Shown here: in pieces, positions 46,946 to 56,388 of the stretch
Layout of the letters: each line of letters starts with the position of its first letter
Numbering within the stretch: the first letter of the stretch is position 1
NCBI RefSeq assembly: GCF_000014285.2
Contig: NC_008343.2
Location: 2,156,501 to 2,220,500, forward strand
DNA: 64,000 bases
DNA from: Granulibacter bethesdensis CGDNIH1
GTDB lineage: Bacteria > Pseudomonadota > Alphaproteobacteria > Acetobacterales > Acetobacteraceae
Reading direction: 5' to 3'
Notes under the pieces: generated by a model
Database searches by the model: none
What the model was told of the DNA's origin: nothing
The model's input: only the letters and a program-made list of their open reading frames with translations
Position numbers and translations under genes: made by a program

Positions 46946-48076
46946 TCATCTGCCTTGCGCCGCACGCAACCGCCCTATTGCCTCGTGGTCTGCTCCTGAC
47001 GGCAGTGGCAGGTCGCTTCTTCCACCGGCAATGGCCATCATCCATGCGATGACATCTTGCAGGGGAAGGTCTCGCCGCTGATCACGGAACAGCAGGTGAT
47101 AAGCATCCGGGTAATAGGCCAGGCGCACGTTCCGCTTGTCTTCTCTCTCTTCTCTTGACCCCACCCGTGGTGCCAGAGCCGCCCAGGCGGTGCGCATGGC
47201 CCGGTTCGGCACCAGTTCGTCATGGGCGCCATAGAGAAACAGGGCCGGCCCTTTTACATACGGTGCCGATTCCAGCGCCTGATCCATCAGATCGACCACC
47301 CCGCCAATCACATCGACGCGCGTTTTATGAATGGTCAACGGATCATGCCCCAGCCGGAGCAGGGCGGTTCTGTTATCGCTCGCCTTGACCCGCACCGGTC
47401 CTGGACCAAGCCGTGCCCCGGGAATCGTATGCAGCGCCAACCAGAGCGTGCTGCGCAGGGCGATATTCATTTTGCTACGCCCCCACACAGCCGGAGCAGA
47501 GAGAATATAGCCGTCAACCGCCGGAGCATCAGGCAGTGTTGCAGTCAGCATCAGCACCGCGCCCCCCATGCTTTCGCCCATCGCAAAAATACGACTGTGC
47601 GGATAACGCTGACGCAGCTGACGCAGCATGGCGGCGGCATCCTGCGCCATAGCCTCCCCGCCCGACCAGTAACCGCGGGAGGGCGATGCGCCGAAGCCGC
47701 GCTGATCCGGCGCGATCACGGCAATACCCGCTGCCGCCAGAACAGGGGCGGGATACTCCCATGCATCACGGGAATCGTTCATTCCGTGCAGGGCCAGCAC
47801 CACTGCCCAGGGACCATCCTTCGGCATGTCGGCCGGCATCCATGCGCGATATGGCAAGGCGGTTCCATCTGCCAGCCTGAACAGACCGGACGCCGGAACC
47901 AGAGCATTTAACCGTGAAAAAGGCACCTGCATGACCGCTTTACCCGGTTCATTGACCCCCGTCATAGAGACCGGAACCCGTGGAGACCCCGGTAGCATAA
48001 GCCGGGATGCACAGGCGCTGGGAAGCAGTGACACTCCTATCACCAACCAGCGCAATACACGGGAAAAAGAAGTCAA
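46946..48076 (-). CDS. Lipoprotein alpha/beta hydrolase, monoacylglycerol-lipase-like
   Basis: A 376-residue hydrolase with a lipoprotein-type signal (VIGVSLLPSAC, Cys22). The serine hydrolase core has LALHGMNDSRDAW (oxyanion region), DQRGFGASP, and the nucleophile motif GESMGGAV. A late Asp (GAHDELVP) and His (YPDAYHLLF) complete the triad. This is the S33/monoacylglycerol-lipase pattern; the lipobox and Gly-Ser sites suggest membrane-anchored lipid or ester hydrolysis. Substrate unknown. Confidence 0.85.
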   Translation of the reverse strand: MTSFSRVLRWLVIGVSLLPSACASRLMLPGSPRVPVSMTGVNEPGKAVMQVPFSRLNALVPASGLFRLADGTALPYRAWMPADMPKDGPWAVVLALHGMNDSRDAWEYPAPVLAAAGIAVIAPDQRGFGASPSRGYWSGGEAMAQDAAAMLRQLRQRYPHSRIFAMGESMGGAVLMLTATLPDAPAVDGYILSAPAVWGRSKMNIALRSTLWLALHTIPGARLGPGPVRVKASDNRTALLRLGHDPLTIHKTRVDVIGGVVDLMDQALESAPYVKGPALFLYGAHDELVPNRAMRTAWAALAPRVGSREEREDKRNVRLAYYPDAYHLLFRDQRRDLPLQDVIAWMMAIAGGRSDLPLPSGADHEAIGRLRAAQGR

Positions 48077-48218
48077 TGGACGGCCTCGGACTGGAAATAA
48101 CCAGATGAACAGGCTCCGGAGAAACGGAGACGGTTGAACGAACCGTCCGCATGGCTATCATCCCGGCCATGCCTCTGCCAGATGCCCGGCACAGGCGAGG
48201 CTTTACGGAGGATGCACC

Positions 48219-48476
48219 ATGACCACACAGCCCACAAACCATGCCTCCGTCTCTGCGGAACGGGGGGAGCCAACCCCGGTGGCGCCTGCCGGGCTGAATG
48301 CTCCGGCCAGCGAAACCATTCTGGTCGACAGCCATGTGGTTTCCTGCGATGGCGGGAATGCGCCTCTGGGGCACCCGCGCGTGTGGCTGCGGATCGCCGG
48401 GCAACGGGTCATGTGCCCTTATTGCTCCCGCCTCTATGTGCTGACGGCCGATGCCCCTGCCGTAGCAGCCCACTGA
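48219..48476 (+). CDS. CHCC-type zinc-finger protein, NDUFS6-like
   Basis: An 85-residue protein. After a flexible N-terminus the zinc motif is SCDGGNAPLGHPRVWL and RVMCPYCSRLYVL, with ligands Cys, His, Cys, Cys. Homologues in mitochondria are the complex I subunit NDUFS6. It is the small conserved alphaproteobacterial member, perhaps a complex I accessory protein. It ends 22 bases before polA, so the two are probably co-transcribed. Confidence 0.88.
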   Translation: MTTQPTNHASVSAERGEPTPVAPAGLNAPASETILVDSHVVSCDGGNAPLGHPRVWLRIAGQRVMCPYCSRLYVLTADAPAVAAH

Positions 48477-48498
48477 TGCCCGATCTGACCATTTTTCC

Positions 48499-51300
48499 GT
48501 GAGCACCTCCCCGACGCCGGACGCAGCGCTTCCGGACAGCACCCATCTGATTCTGATCGACGGATCGGGATTCATTTTCCGCGCCTTCCACGCCTTGCCG
48601 CCGATGACCAGACCGGATGGAACACCGGTCAATGCCGTCTTCGGCTTTACCAACATGCTGGCGCGGTTTCTGAAAGATCACGTCGGCACGCATCTGGCGG
48701 TGATTTTCGATGCCGGGCGGACCACTTTCCGCAATCGGCTCTATCCGGCCTACAAGGCGCATCGTCCGGAGCCACCGCCGGAGCTGATCCCGCAATTCGC
48801 GCTGATACGGGAGGCTACGGCCGCCTTCGGCGTCCCTGCGATCGAACTGGCCGACTGGGAAGCGGATGACCTGATCGCCTCCTATGCCCGTGCTGCGGTC
48901 ACACGGGGCGGGCGTGTCACCATCGTCTCCTCCGACAAGGATCTGATGCAGCTGATCCAGCCGGGCGTGGAGATGCAGGATCCGATCAAACAAAAAACCA
49001 TCGGCCCCGCCGAGGTGATGGAAAAATTCGGCGTGACGCCGGAGAAAATGATCGACGTGCAGGCATTGATGGGGGACAGCGTCGATAATGTTCCGGGTGT
49101 TCCCGGGATTGGCCCCAAAACCGCTGCCCAGCTGATCAATGAGTATGGCGATCTCGACGGTGTTCTGGCTGCGCTGGAGACAATGAAGCCCAGCAAACGC
49201 CGGGACAATCTCGTTGCCCATGCCGAGGATGCGCGGATTTCCCGTCAACTGGTGGCACTGAGTCAGGATGCCCCGCTACCAGTGCCGATCACCGATCTGA
49301 GTGTTCGTCAGCCGGATGCTGCCGTTCTGCAGGACTGGCTGAATGCGCAGGGGTTCCGCAGCACCGCGGCAAGGCTCGGGCTTGAGACAGGCGGCAGCAC
49401 TTCCCCCGCCTCTCCCGCTGCCAGCAGAACTGCGGCTGCCGCACTGGCAGCAGCCTCCCCCCTCCCCCCTTCCTCCGCGCCGTTCGGCCCTTATGAAACC
49501 GTCACGACCGTCGAAGCGCTGGAGCCATGGCTGACGGAAGCACGGAAAGCCGGGCTGTTCGCCATGGATACCGAAACCGACGGGCTGGATGCACAACAAT
49601 GCAGGCTTGTTGGCATTTCGCTCGCCATTGCGCCGGGAAAGGCCTGCTATATCCCGCTCGATCACCAGACTACGCTGGATCAGCCGGTGCGCCAGCCGGC
49701 CATTGCGGAGATTGCCGCTGCGCTCAACCCGATTCTGGCCGATCCGACAGTTCTGAAAATCTTCCAGAACGGCAAGTTCGATCTGGCCGTGCTGCGCCGT
49801 CATCAGATGCCGGTCATCGCCCCGATCGACGACACCATGCTGATTTCCTATGCTCAGGAAGCCGGTGCGCACGGGCATGGCATGGACGAGCTTTCCGTCC
49901 TGCATCTGGGACACAGCCCGATTTCCTATGATCAGGTGACCGGCACCGGGCGTAACCGTCTGCCCTTCCCGCAAGTTCCCATCGACAAGGCCACCGCCTA
50001 TGCCGCCGAGGATGCCGATGTCACGCTGCGTCTGTGGCATGCGCTGCGGCCCCGCCTGCGCGAGACTAAATCCCTGACCGTCTATGAGCAGATGGAGCGG
50101 CCGTTAGTGCCGGTGCTCTGCGCCATGGAAGCAGCCGGCATTCGGGTCGATGAAGCCGAATTACGGCGTATGTCGGCAGATTTCGCCCTGCGCATGGCAG
50201 ACATGGAAACGGAAATTCATCAGTTGGCAGGCCGCCCGTTCAACCTCGCCAGCCCGAAACAGCTGGGAGAGGTGCTGTTCGACGAAATCGGCCTGACCGG
50301 CAGCAAGCGATCCAAAACCGGCGCATGGGGCACGGATGCGGCCACGTTGCAGGCGATTGCGGATGAAAGCGGTCATGCCCTGCCTGCCCGTATCTTGGAC
50401 TGGCGCCAACTGGCCAAACTGAAATCCACCTATGCCGATGCGCTGGTGGAGGATGTCAATCCACGGACCGGGCGGGTTCATACCTCGTTCCAGATGGCGA
50501 TCACCACCACGGGGCGTCTGTCCTCCAACGAGCCGAATCTGCAAAATATCCCGATCCGCACGGAGGAAGGCAGCCGCATCCGGCGGGCTTTCATCGCCGA
50601 TCCCGGCCATGTGCTGATCAGCGCCGATTACAGCCAGATCGAACTGCGTCTGCTGGCGCATGTCGCCGATATTCCGCAGTTGAAGGACAGCTTCGCCAAC
50701 GGCGAGGATATTCATGCCCGCACCGCCAGCGAAGTGTTCGGCGTGCCGATGCAGGGCATGGATTCCCTGACCCGCAGACGGGCGAAGGCGATCAATTTCG
50801 GCATTATTTACGGCATCAGCGCCTTTGGTCTGGCACGGTCGCTGGCCATTTCTCCGGGCGAGGCGCGTCAGTATATCGATGCTTATTTCGCCCGCTATCC
50901 CGGCATCCGGGACTACATGGAACGGACCAAGGAAGAAGCACGAATCAACGGTTTCGTGGTCACACCCTTCGGACGCCGCTGCTGGGTGCCGGGCATTGCC
51001 GACCGCAACCCGGCAAGGCGCGGTTATGCGGAACGGCAGGCGATCAATGCCCCGCTTCAGGGTGGCGCCGCGGATATCATCAAACGCGCCATGGTCCGGC
51101 TGCCTGCCGTGCTGGCTGACAACAGTTTTCAGACCCGCATGCTGCTTCAGGTGCATGACGAATTGCTGTTCGAGGCCCCGGAGGCCGAAGCCGAAGCTGT
51201 TGCCCGTCTGGTCACCACGACCATGCAGGATGCTGCCCGGATTTCAGTGCCGTTGGTGGTGGAAACCGGGATCGGGACCAACTGGGGCGAGGCTCACTGA
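48499..51300 (+). CDS. polA: DNA polymerase I
   Basis: A 933-residue enzyme with all three domains. The 5'-3' exonuclease (about 15-300) has LIDGSGFIFRAFHA and GDSVDNVPGVPGIGPKTA. An Ala/Pro/Ser-rich linker lies near 300-330. The 3'-5' proofreading domain keeps DTETDG, FQNGKFDLAVL and AAEDADVTL, so it should be active. The polymerase has motif A DYSQIELRLLAHV, motif B RRRAKAINFGIIYG and motif C QVHDELLFE. GTG 48499 is used. A perfect 11-bp hairpin follows the stop. Confidence 0.96.
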   Translation: MSTSPTPDAALPDSTHLILIDGSGFIFRAFHALPPMTRPDGTPVNAVFGFTNMLARFLKDHVGTHLAVIFDAGRTTFRNRLYPAYKAHRPEPPPELIPQFALIREATAAFGVPAIELADWEADDLIASYARAAVTRGGRVTIVSSDKDLMQLIQPGVEMQDPIKQKTIGPAEVMEKFGVTPEKMIDVQALMGDSVDNVPGVPGIGPKTAAQLINEYGDLDGVLAALETMKPSKRRDNLVAHAEDARISRQLVALSQDAPLPVPITDLSVRQPDAAVLQDWLNAQGFRSTAARLGLETGGSTSPASPAASRTAAAALAAASPLPPSSAPFGPYETVTTVEALEPWLTEARKAGLFAMDTETDGLDAQQCRLVGISLAIAPGKACYIPLDHQTTLDQPVRQPAIAEIAAALNPILADPTVLKIFQNGKFDLAVLRRHQMPVIAPIDDTMLISYAQEAGAHGHGMDELSVLHLGHSPISYDQVTGTGRNRLPFPQVPIDKATAYAAEDADVTLRLWHALRPRLRETKSLTVYEQMERPLVPVLCAMEAAGIRVDEAELRRMSADFALRMADMETEIHQLAGRPFNLASPKQLGEVLFDEIGLTGSKRSKTGAWGTDAATLQAIADESGHALPARILDWRQLAKLKSTYADALVEDVNPRTGRVHTSFQMAITTTGRLSSNEPNLQNIPIRTEEGSRIRRAFIADPGHVLISADYSQIELRLLAHVADIPQLKDSFANGEDIHARTASEVFGVPMQGMDSLTRRRAKAINFGIIYGISAFGLARSLAISPGEARQYIDAYFARYPGIRDYMERTKEEARINGFVVTPFGRRCWVPGIADRNPARRGYAERQAINAPLQGGAADIIKRAMVRLPAVLADNSFQTRMLLQVHDELLFEAPEAEAEAVARLVTTTMQDAARISVPLVVETGIGTNWGEAH

Positions 51301-51307
51301 TAGCACG

Positions 51308-51335
51308 CCGGTCAGGCATATCCCTGCCTGACCGG
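51308..51335. terminator. Convergent hairpin between polA and pirin gene
   Basis: Perfect 11-bp stem CCGGTCAGGCA / TGCCTGACCGG with loop TATCCC. No strong T run. Its core is the same CCGGTCAGGC as the hairpin after tyrS. Confidence 0.55.
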
Positions 51336-51369
51336 AACAAACACCAGCGTCTTGCAGATTACCGGAGCC

Positions 51370-52065
51370 TTATTCGGAATCGACCAGCACAAGCTCGGCC
51401 TGTTCGAGTCCGGTAATCTCCAGCCGTTCTTCCTGCGTGATCGCCAGACCATCACGGGCATCGACTTGCACGCCGTTCACACTGATCCGGCCGGTTGCTG
51501 GCACCAGATACAGATGCCGCTCCGGATCGGCATCCAGCATCAGGGTCTGTCCGGCACCTACCGTTGCCGCCAGCACGCGCGCATTGGCCCGGATCGGCAA
51601 GGCGTCATCTCCCGCTATGCCGCTGGCGAGGATCGTAAACCGGCCTTCCCGCTGCTCCCTTGGAAACGGGCGCTGCCCCCATGAGGGCGTGCCACCTTCC
51701 GTGGCAGGCTCGATCCATATCTGGAACAGCCGGGTCCTGCCGCTCTCCCGATTATGCTCGGAGTGACGGATCCCTGAGCCGGCGGACATGACCTGCACAT
51801 CCCCGGCCTCGGTCCTTCCATGATTCCCCAGCGAATCACGATGCGTGATCGCCCCCTCCCGCACATAGGTAATGATTTCCATATTGGCGTGAGGATGCAT
51901 GGGAAAACCGGAATCCGCCGCAATCTCGTCATCGTTCCAGACGCGCAGCGCACCCCAGCCCATCCGGGCCGGGTCATAGTAATGCGCGAACGAAAAATGA
52001 TGCGTTGCGTTCAGCCAGCCATGATTGGCGTGGCCCAGCCCGGCAAATGGCCTTTTCTCGATCAT
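51370..52065 (-). CDS. Pirin-family protein
   Basis: A 231-residue bicupin of the YhhW-like pirin group. Metal-binding residues lie in FPMHPHANMEIITYV and the following HRDSLGNHG, with GSGIRHSEHNRE further on. Some members cleave quercetin; others act in redox sensing, so the activity is not fixed. It ends opposite polA across a hairpin. No clear operon partner. Confidence 0.88.
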   Translation of the reverse strand: MIEKRPFAGLGHANHGWLNATHHFSFAHYYDPARMGWGALRVWNDDEIAADSGFPMHPHANMEIITYVREGAITHRDSLGNHGRTEAGDVQVMSAGSGIRHSEHNRESGRTRLFQIWIEPATEGGTPSWGQRPFPREQREGRFTILASGIAGDDALPIRANARVLAATVGAGQTLMLDADPERHLYLVPATGRISVNGVQVDARDGLAITQEERLEITGLEQAELVLVDSE

Positions 52066-52233
52066 GGTCCTGCTCCTTTATCAGGGGGAGAGCTTTGCAG
52101 CCTCCGTGATGGAGCAGAGATGAGGCATGAGGCCGCCTGGGAAAAGAGCAGGATCAGAACGACACTGTTTCTGTTTTGACACCAGCAGGCCGCGATGCTC
52201 GCAGCCTGTCGGCGCAATAATGATTGGCCTGAA

Positions 52234-52821
52234 TTACTGGCCTGGCTGGCGCATCATCCTGTACTCTTGGGGTACATCGAAATAGGCCGGGGTAATATTG
52301 CTGTAGGATACTTTCACAGCCGTCAGACTAGCCCCGTTCTGGGCACGTTCATGCGCATTCAGCAGCACGCCATCCGCAGTCAGGCAGACGATGCTGCCTT
52401 GTGCATTCGGCTCAGTCACATCGTAAACTGTGCAAGGCTGGCCTGCGATCACCTCGGTTCCGGTCTTGTTGAAGCGGGCATTTTTAGGCGGTTCGAAAGT
52501 CATGCTCTGCGCCGCCCCCGGAGGCAGCGGCATGACAGATTTCTGCCCATCGATGACCATCACCCCATTGCCGGCCTTCCGGTCGATAATGATGTAATCC
52601 TTCGAATTCGGCGTCTCGATCCGAAGCTTTCCGGCAGATGCCAGCACCGTCACCATAGCCTGATGCCGGGAACCATCAGGATCCACCGTATCATACAGCA
52701 CCTGCACGTTTTTCGAGGGAATGACGAGCGGCGCGGTCTCTGCCGCCAGACAGGCACCCCCTGCCATGAAGGACGCCAGCACACCGGCCATAGCCGTCCA
52801 TTTCAGTCCTGACGCCATCAT
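52234..52821 (-). CDS. Exported protein, third member of the 40255/40884 family
   Basis: A 195-residue protein from ATG 52821, with a signal peptide ending near CLA/AET. The mature part begins LVIPSKNVQVLYDT and shares with 40255 and 40884 the Pro-Cys-Thr segment (IAGQPCTVYDVT), the late cysteine with DGVLL, and the C-terminal FDVPQEYRMM. It is the only member outside the msrQ operon and stands alone here. No recognised family name. Confidence 0.82.
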   Translation of the reverse strand: MMASGLKWTAMAGVLASFMAGGACLAAETAPLVIPSKNVQVLYDTVDPDGSRHQAMVTVLASAGKLRIETPNSKDYIIIDRKAGNGVMVIDGQKSVMPLPPGAAQSMTFEPPKNARFNKTGTEVIAGQPCTVYDVTEPNAQGSIVCLTADGVLLNAHERAQNGASLTAVKVSYSNITPAYFDVPQEYRMMRQPGQ

Positions 52822-52912
52822 ATCATCCAATCCGCCTGTTATCCCACCCTACGGCTTGTCCCATGTGGACGGAACCGGGGAAGGTCACCCGCCATCATGA
52901 CGCAGAAAGGGT

Positions 52913-53857
52913 TTATTTCAAGCGGTCCGGCATGACAGGCAGCGCACCCTCGGGAATATTGTCCCGCAGCAGCCCGGCAAGACGCCCGTAGCCGTCGCCG
53001 CGAGGATCGGACCCGCGCCAGATCAGGCAGATCCGACGGGCAGCGGAATCCGTCAGAGGAGACAGGGACAGCAGACCGTGCAAATCCTCCCGTCCCCGTG
53101 CGGCGAGGGCAGGCAGCAGGGAATATCCCTCCCCGGCCGCGATCATATGCCGCAGCATTTCCAGACTACAGGCAAACCGCTGTTTCTGCGTATGCGCGGT
53201 TCTGCTTCCCTGCCGGGCACAGAGCGACAATGCCTGATCACGCAGACAATGCCCTTCCTCCAGCAGCAACAGCCCATCAACCGGCAATGCGTCCAGATTG
53301 ACATCGCGCCGGAATGCCAGCGGATGACCGGTCGGGCAGGCCAGCAGGAAAGGTTCATCCAGAATCGGCTCGGCTACAATTCCGTCCATCGGGCTAAGCC
53401 AGGCCAGCAACCCGATATCGAGTTTTCCAACGCGTAGCGCATCCAGCAGATCGCCCGTCTTCAGCTCCTCGATCTGGAGCGACAGGCCCGGCAAACGGCC
53501 CAGCACACTCCGCAGCACCGAGGGCAGATAGTACGGCCCCAAAGTCGGGATCACACCAAGCCGCAGCGTACCGGTCAGGCTGCCCTGTTGTGACTGCGCC
53601 ATTTCCAGCAACAGCCGCGCCTGCTGCAAAATGCCGCGCGCCTGGGAGAGAATCGCTTCCCCCTGCTCCGTGGGGCGGACCTGACGATTGCCACGATCGA
53701 ACAAGGTGACACCAAGCAGATCCTCGAGTTTTCTGACCTGTTCGCTCAAGGCGGGCTGACTGACGCCGCATTGCTCGGCGGCACGCCCGAAATGCCGCAA
53801 CTCGCTGACGGCGACAGCATATTCCAGATCGCGCAGCGACAACCCAGCCAGGTTCAT
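52913..53857 (-). CDS. oxyR: OxyR, peroxide-sensing LysR regulator
   Basis: A 314-residue LysR-type regulator from ATG 53857 ([13 protein letters not shown]). The redox pair is Cys204 and Cys213 in [14 protein letters not shown], nine residues apart as in E. coli Cys199/Cys208. The HTH has [18 protein letters not shown]. It is divergent from katA, its classic target, and a perfect 23-bp dyad lies between them. The frame is open upstream to GTG 53866 but neither start has a strong ribosome site. Confidence 0.93.
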   Translation of the reverse strand: MNLAGLSLRDLEYAVAVSELRHFGRAAEQCGVSQPALSEQVRKLEDLLGVTLFDRGNRQVRPTEQGEAILSQARGILQQARLLLEMAQSQQGSLTGTLRLGVIPTLGPYYLPSVLRSVLGRLPGLSLQIEELKTGDLLDALRVGKLDIGLLAWLSPMDGIVAEPILDEPFLLACPTGHPLAFRRDVNLDALPVDGLLLLEEGHCLRDQALSLCARQGSRTAHTQKQRFACSLEMLRHMIAAGEGYSLLPALAARGREDLHGLLSLSPLTDSAARRICLIWRGSDPRGDGYGRLAGLLRDNIPEGALPVMPDRLK

Positions 53858-53877
53858 AGGGAGCACCGAAACATCAT

Positions 53878-53900
53878 TAAGGAAAGAACGATTTTCCTTA
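53878..53900. promoter_or_regulatory. Perfect 23-bp dyad between oxyR and katA, OxyR operator candidate
   Basis: TAAGGAAA-GAACGAT-TTTCCTTA has perfect 8-base arms and a 7-base centre, the layout of LysR-family sites. It lies 20 bases before the oxyR start and 62 bases before katA. The arms differ from the classical ATAG/CTAT consensus, so binding is inferred from position and symmetry. Confidence 0.55.
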
Positions 53901-53962
53901 TACCCGAACCCGTGGCAGGGTCACGCCGAAGCCTTAGACCTCGCGGATTGGAAATTGCAGCC

Positions 53963-55483
53963 ATGCCCGATACTTCATACCCTTTTCCCTCCTCTGGCCC
54001 CTCCGGCAGCCCCGTTCTGACCACCACAGCGGGCGCGCCGGTTGCAGATAATCAGAACAGCGTGACGGCGGGCGCTCGCGGTCCAATTCTGTTGCAGGAT
54101 TATCAGCTGATCGAAAAACTCGCGCACCAGAACCGCGAACGTATTCCGGAACGCGTCGTGCACGCCAAAGGCTCAGGCGCTTTCGGCACTTTTACCGTCA
54201 CGGCGGATATTTCACGTTATACGCGCGCCGGCATTTTCTCACGCATTGGCAAATCCACTGATGTGCTGCTGCGTTTTTCCACCGTTGCCGGTGAGCGTGG
54301 GGCTGCGGATGCAGAGCGCGATGTACGCGGATTTGCGCTGAAATTCTATACCGATGAAGGCAACTGGGATCTGGTCGGCAATAACACGCCGGTGTTTTTC
54401 ATCCGCGACCCCATGAAGTTCCCCGATTTTATCCGCACGCAAAAGCGTCATCCGCGCACCAATCTGCGCTCCCCCACCGCGATGTGGGATTTCTGGTCGC
54501 TCAGCCCTGAAAGCCTGCATCAGGTGGCAATCCTGTTCAGCGATCGCGGACTGCCGCAAGGCTATCGTTTCATGAATGGCTATGGCAGCCATACCTACAG
54601 CTTCTGGAACGATGCCGGAGAGCGTTTCTGGGTGAAGTTCCACTTCAAATCCCTCCAGGGTATCCGCACCTGGACCAATGAAGAAGCCAATGAGGTCATT
54701 GCCCAGGATCGGGAAAGCGCCCAGCGCGACCTGTACGAAGCGATTGAAAAAGGCGATTTCCCGCGCTGGCGCGTTTGCGTGCAGATCATGCCGGAGGCAG
54801 AGGCCAACAGCACGCCCTACAATCCCTTCGACCTGACGAAAGTCTGGCCGCATGCCGATTATCCGCTGATCGATGTCGGCGTGCTGGAGCTGAATCGCAA
54901 TCCCGCGCATTATTTCGCGGAGATCGAGCAGGCTTCGTTCTCACCGTCCAATATCGTACCCGGCATCGGTTTCTCCCCCGACAAGGTGTTGCAGGGGCGT
55001 CTGTTCGCCTATGCCGATGCTCATCGCTACCGTGTCGGCACCCACTACGAAGCCTTGCCGGTGAATGCCCCGAAATGCCCGGTTCATCACTATCACGCGG
55101 ATGGCGCCATGCGCTTCGACGCGCCACAGGGAACCGATGCGTATTACGAGCCGAACTCCTTCCATGGTCCGGTGCAGGATCGCACGGCTCAGGAACCGCC
55201 GCTGCGTATTTCGGGTGATGCCGACCGCTACAATCATCGTGACGGCAACGACGATTATACCCAGCCTGCCGCGCTGTTCCGCATGTTCACGGCTGAACAG
55301 AAGGAACGCTTCTACCGCAACATCGCCGGCGCCATGCAGGGTGTTCCCGGCTTCATCATCGCCCGTCAGCTGGAGCATTTCCGCCGCGCCGATCCGGAAT
55401 GGGCGGATGGTGTCAAGCGGGCGCTGGGCGATGCGTATCAGGAACCGGAATCTGCCCCCACCAATGCCGAGGCGCGCACCTGA
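53963..55483 (+). CDS. katA: Monofunctional haem catalase
   Basis: A 506-residue small-subunit catalase that disproportionates hydrogen peroxide. The catalytic His is in [13 protein letters not shown], Asn in [12 protein letters not shown], and the haem-ligand Tyr in [16 protein letters not shown] 53963 ([12 protein letters not shown]) is used; the frame opens upstream but crosses the promoter. It is probably induced by OxyR. Two stacked hairpins follow the stop. Confidence 0.96.
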   Translation: MPDTSYPFPSSGPSGSPVLTTTAGAPVADNQNSVTAGARGPILLQDYQLIEKLAHQNRERIPERVVHAKGSGAFGTFTVTADISRYTRAGIFSRIGKSTDVLLRFSTVAGERGAADAERDVRGFALKFYTDEGNWDLVGNNTPVFFIRDPMKFPDFIRTQKRHPRTNLRSPTAMWDFWSLSPESLHQVAILFSDRGLPQGYRFMNGYGSHTYSFWNDAGERFWVKFHFKSLQGIRTWTNEEANEVIAQDRESAQRDLYEAIEKGDFPRWRVCVQIMPEAEANSTPYNPFDLTKVWPHADYPLIDVGVLELNRNPAHYFAEIEQASFSPSNIVPGIGFSPDKVLQGRLFAYADAHRYRVGTHYEALPVNAPKCPVHHYHADGAMRFDAPQGTDAYYEPNSFHGPVQDRTAQEPPLRISGDADRYNHRDGNDDYTQPAALFRMFTAEQKERFYRNIAGAMQGVPGFIIARQLEHFRRADPEWADGVKRALGDAYQEPESAPTNAEART

Positions 55484-55507
55484 ACAGCTTTATTTCTAGC
55501 TCACCAC

Positions 55508-55527
55508 GACAGGCAGCAATGCCTGTC
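55508..55527. terminator. First hairpin after katA (GCAA tetraloop)
   Basis: Perfect 8-bp stem GACAGGCA / TGCCTGTC closed by GCAA, a very stable tetraloop. No T run follows. It shares the GACAGGC sequence with the next hairpin and could pair alternatively with it. Confidence 0.5.
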
Positions 55528-55537
55528 CTTATCTCCA

Positions 55538-55569
55538 CCGCGTCTGTCTCTGACAGGCGCGGTTTTTTT
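55538..55569 (+). terminator. Rho-independent terminator after katA
   Basis: An 11-bp stem (CCGCGTCTGTC / GACAGGCGCGG, one G-T) is followed directly by a seven-T run. It overlaps the last codon of the convergent HugZ-like gene. Confidence 0.85.
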
Positions 55570-56290
55570 ATGCGCGGGCCAGGCGTACCAGTTCCTGCCG
55601 GACACCCGATGCATCACTCACCGGCGCTGACCAGTTCATCCGCAACACCGGTTCGGACATCGGGTCATCAGGGGCCAGATCGCAGCCATCGCAATCCACC
55701 GCCACCATGCGCCAGCTTGCAGCCTTGCCACCAGCACCCTGCGCAATCCGCGCCAGCACGTCGGCATGATCCGCATTACAATGTGCGATGATGTCCGCCT
55801 CCGCCGCAAGCAGTGCCGTGACCGAGGCTTCGTCAGGACACAGCACAGAACCTGGCAAACGCGTGGCTTTTGCAAAGCCGCCCACCAGCATGGCCCCCAG
55901 CGGCTTTAACCTCACCAACGAAAAATCACTGAATCCAGCATAGGGCGCAGCATAAGGATGCACGGCCAGAAAACGCTGCCGCAACGCCGGATCATCCACG
56001 ACCTCCGCCAACCCTGTGACGGTGACACGCGGTGCGGTCTGTGGATTGACGGTCTCTGCCTCCCCGCTGACCATCAGGGCGGCCCGTTTCTCCATCCGCA
56101 AATGCCGCATATGCTCCGACAGGCTGGACAAAAGCAGCAGGATCGACAGATCAGCCGCGCAGGCATGGGTGACAAGCGCTGCATAAGGCTGCCCATCCTG
56201 CACGGTGGCCAGTGTCGCCTGCCGGGCAGAGCGCAGCAGGCAACGCGCCTGCCACGCAACCTGTTTCATGTCATGCGTATCCAGTGCCAT
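55568..56290 (-). CDS. HugZ-like haem-utilisation / PNPOx-family protein
   Basis: A 240-residue protein with an N-terminal flavin-type split barrel (about 15-140: RQATLATVQDG, MVSGEAETVNP) and a C-terminal DUF2470-like domain (AHCNADHADVL). This two-domain plan is that of HugZ-like proteins, some of which degrade haem; others bind flavin. Without biochemical residues I leave it as HugZ-like. It is convergent with katA, and the katA terminator overlaps its last codons. Confidence 0.78.
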   Translation of the reverse strand: MALDTHDMKQVAWQARCLLRSARQATLATVQDGQPYAALVTHACAADLSILLLLSSLSEHMRHLRMEKRAALMVSGEAETVNPQTAPRVTVTGLAEVVDDPALRQRFLAVHPYAAPYAGFSDFSLVRLKPLGAMLVGGFAKATRLPGSVLCPDEASVTALLAAEADIIAHCNADHADVLARIAQGAGGKAASWRMVAVDCDGCDLAPDDPMSEPVLRMNWSAPVSDASGVRQELVRLARA

Positions 56291-56345
56291 AATCGATTCT
56301 TCCTGCCATGCCGCTCTCAGCGGACTGCAATCGTTTACAGTCGTT

Positions 56346-56381
56346 CAAAGCCCAAGAAACGGGCAAAGCCCACGAAACGGG
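56346..56381 (+). repeat. 18-bp tandem duplication in the chvI leader
   Basis: CAAAGCCCAAGAAACGGG occurs twice head to tail with one difference (A/C at position 10), ending 7 bases before the chvI ATG. It sits in the leader and includes the purine-rich stretch next to the start, so it may duplicate a ribosome-site context. Confidence 0.6.
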
Positions 56382-56388
56382 ATCCACC

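Noticed and set aside
46758-47081. Plus-strand frame crossing the tRNA-Arg gene
   Set aside because: It runs through a complete tRNA and the end of a hydrolase gene.
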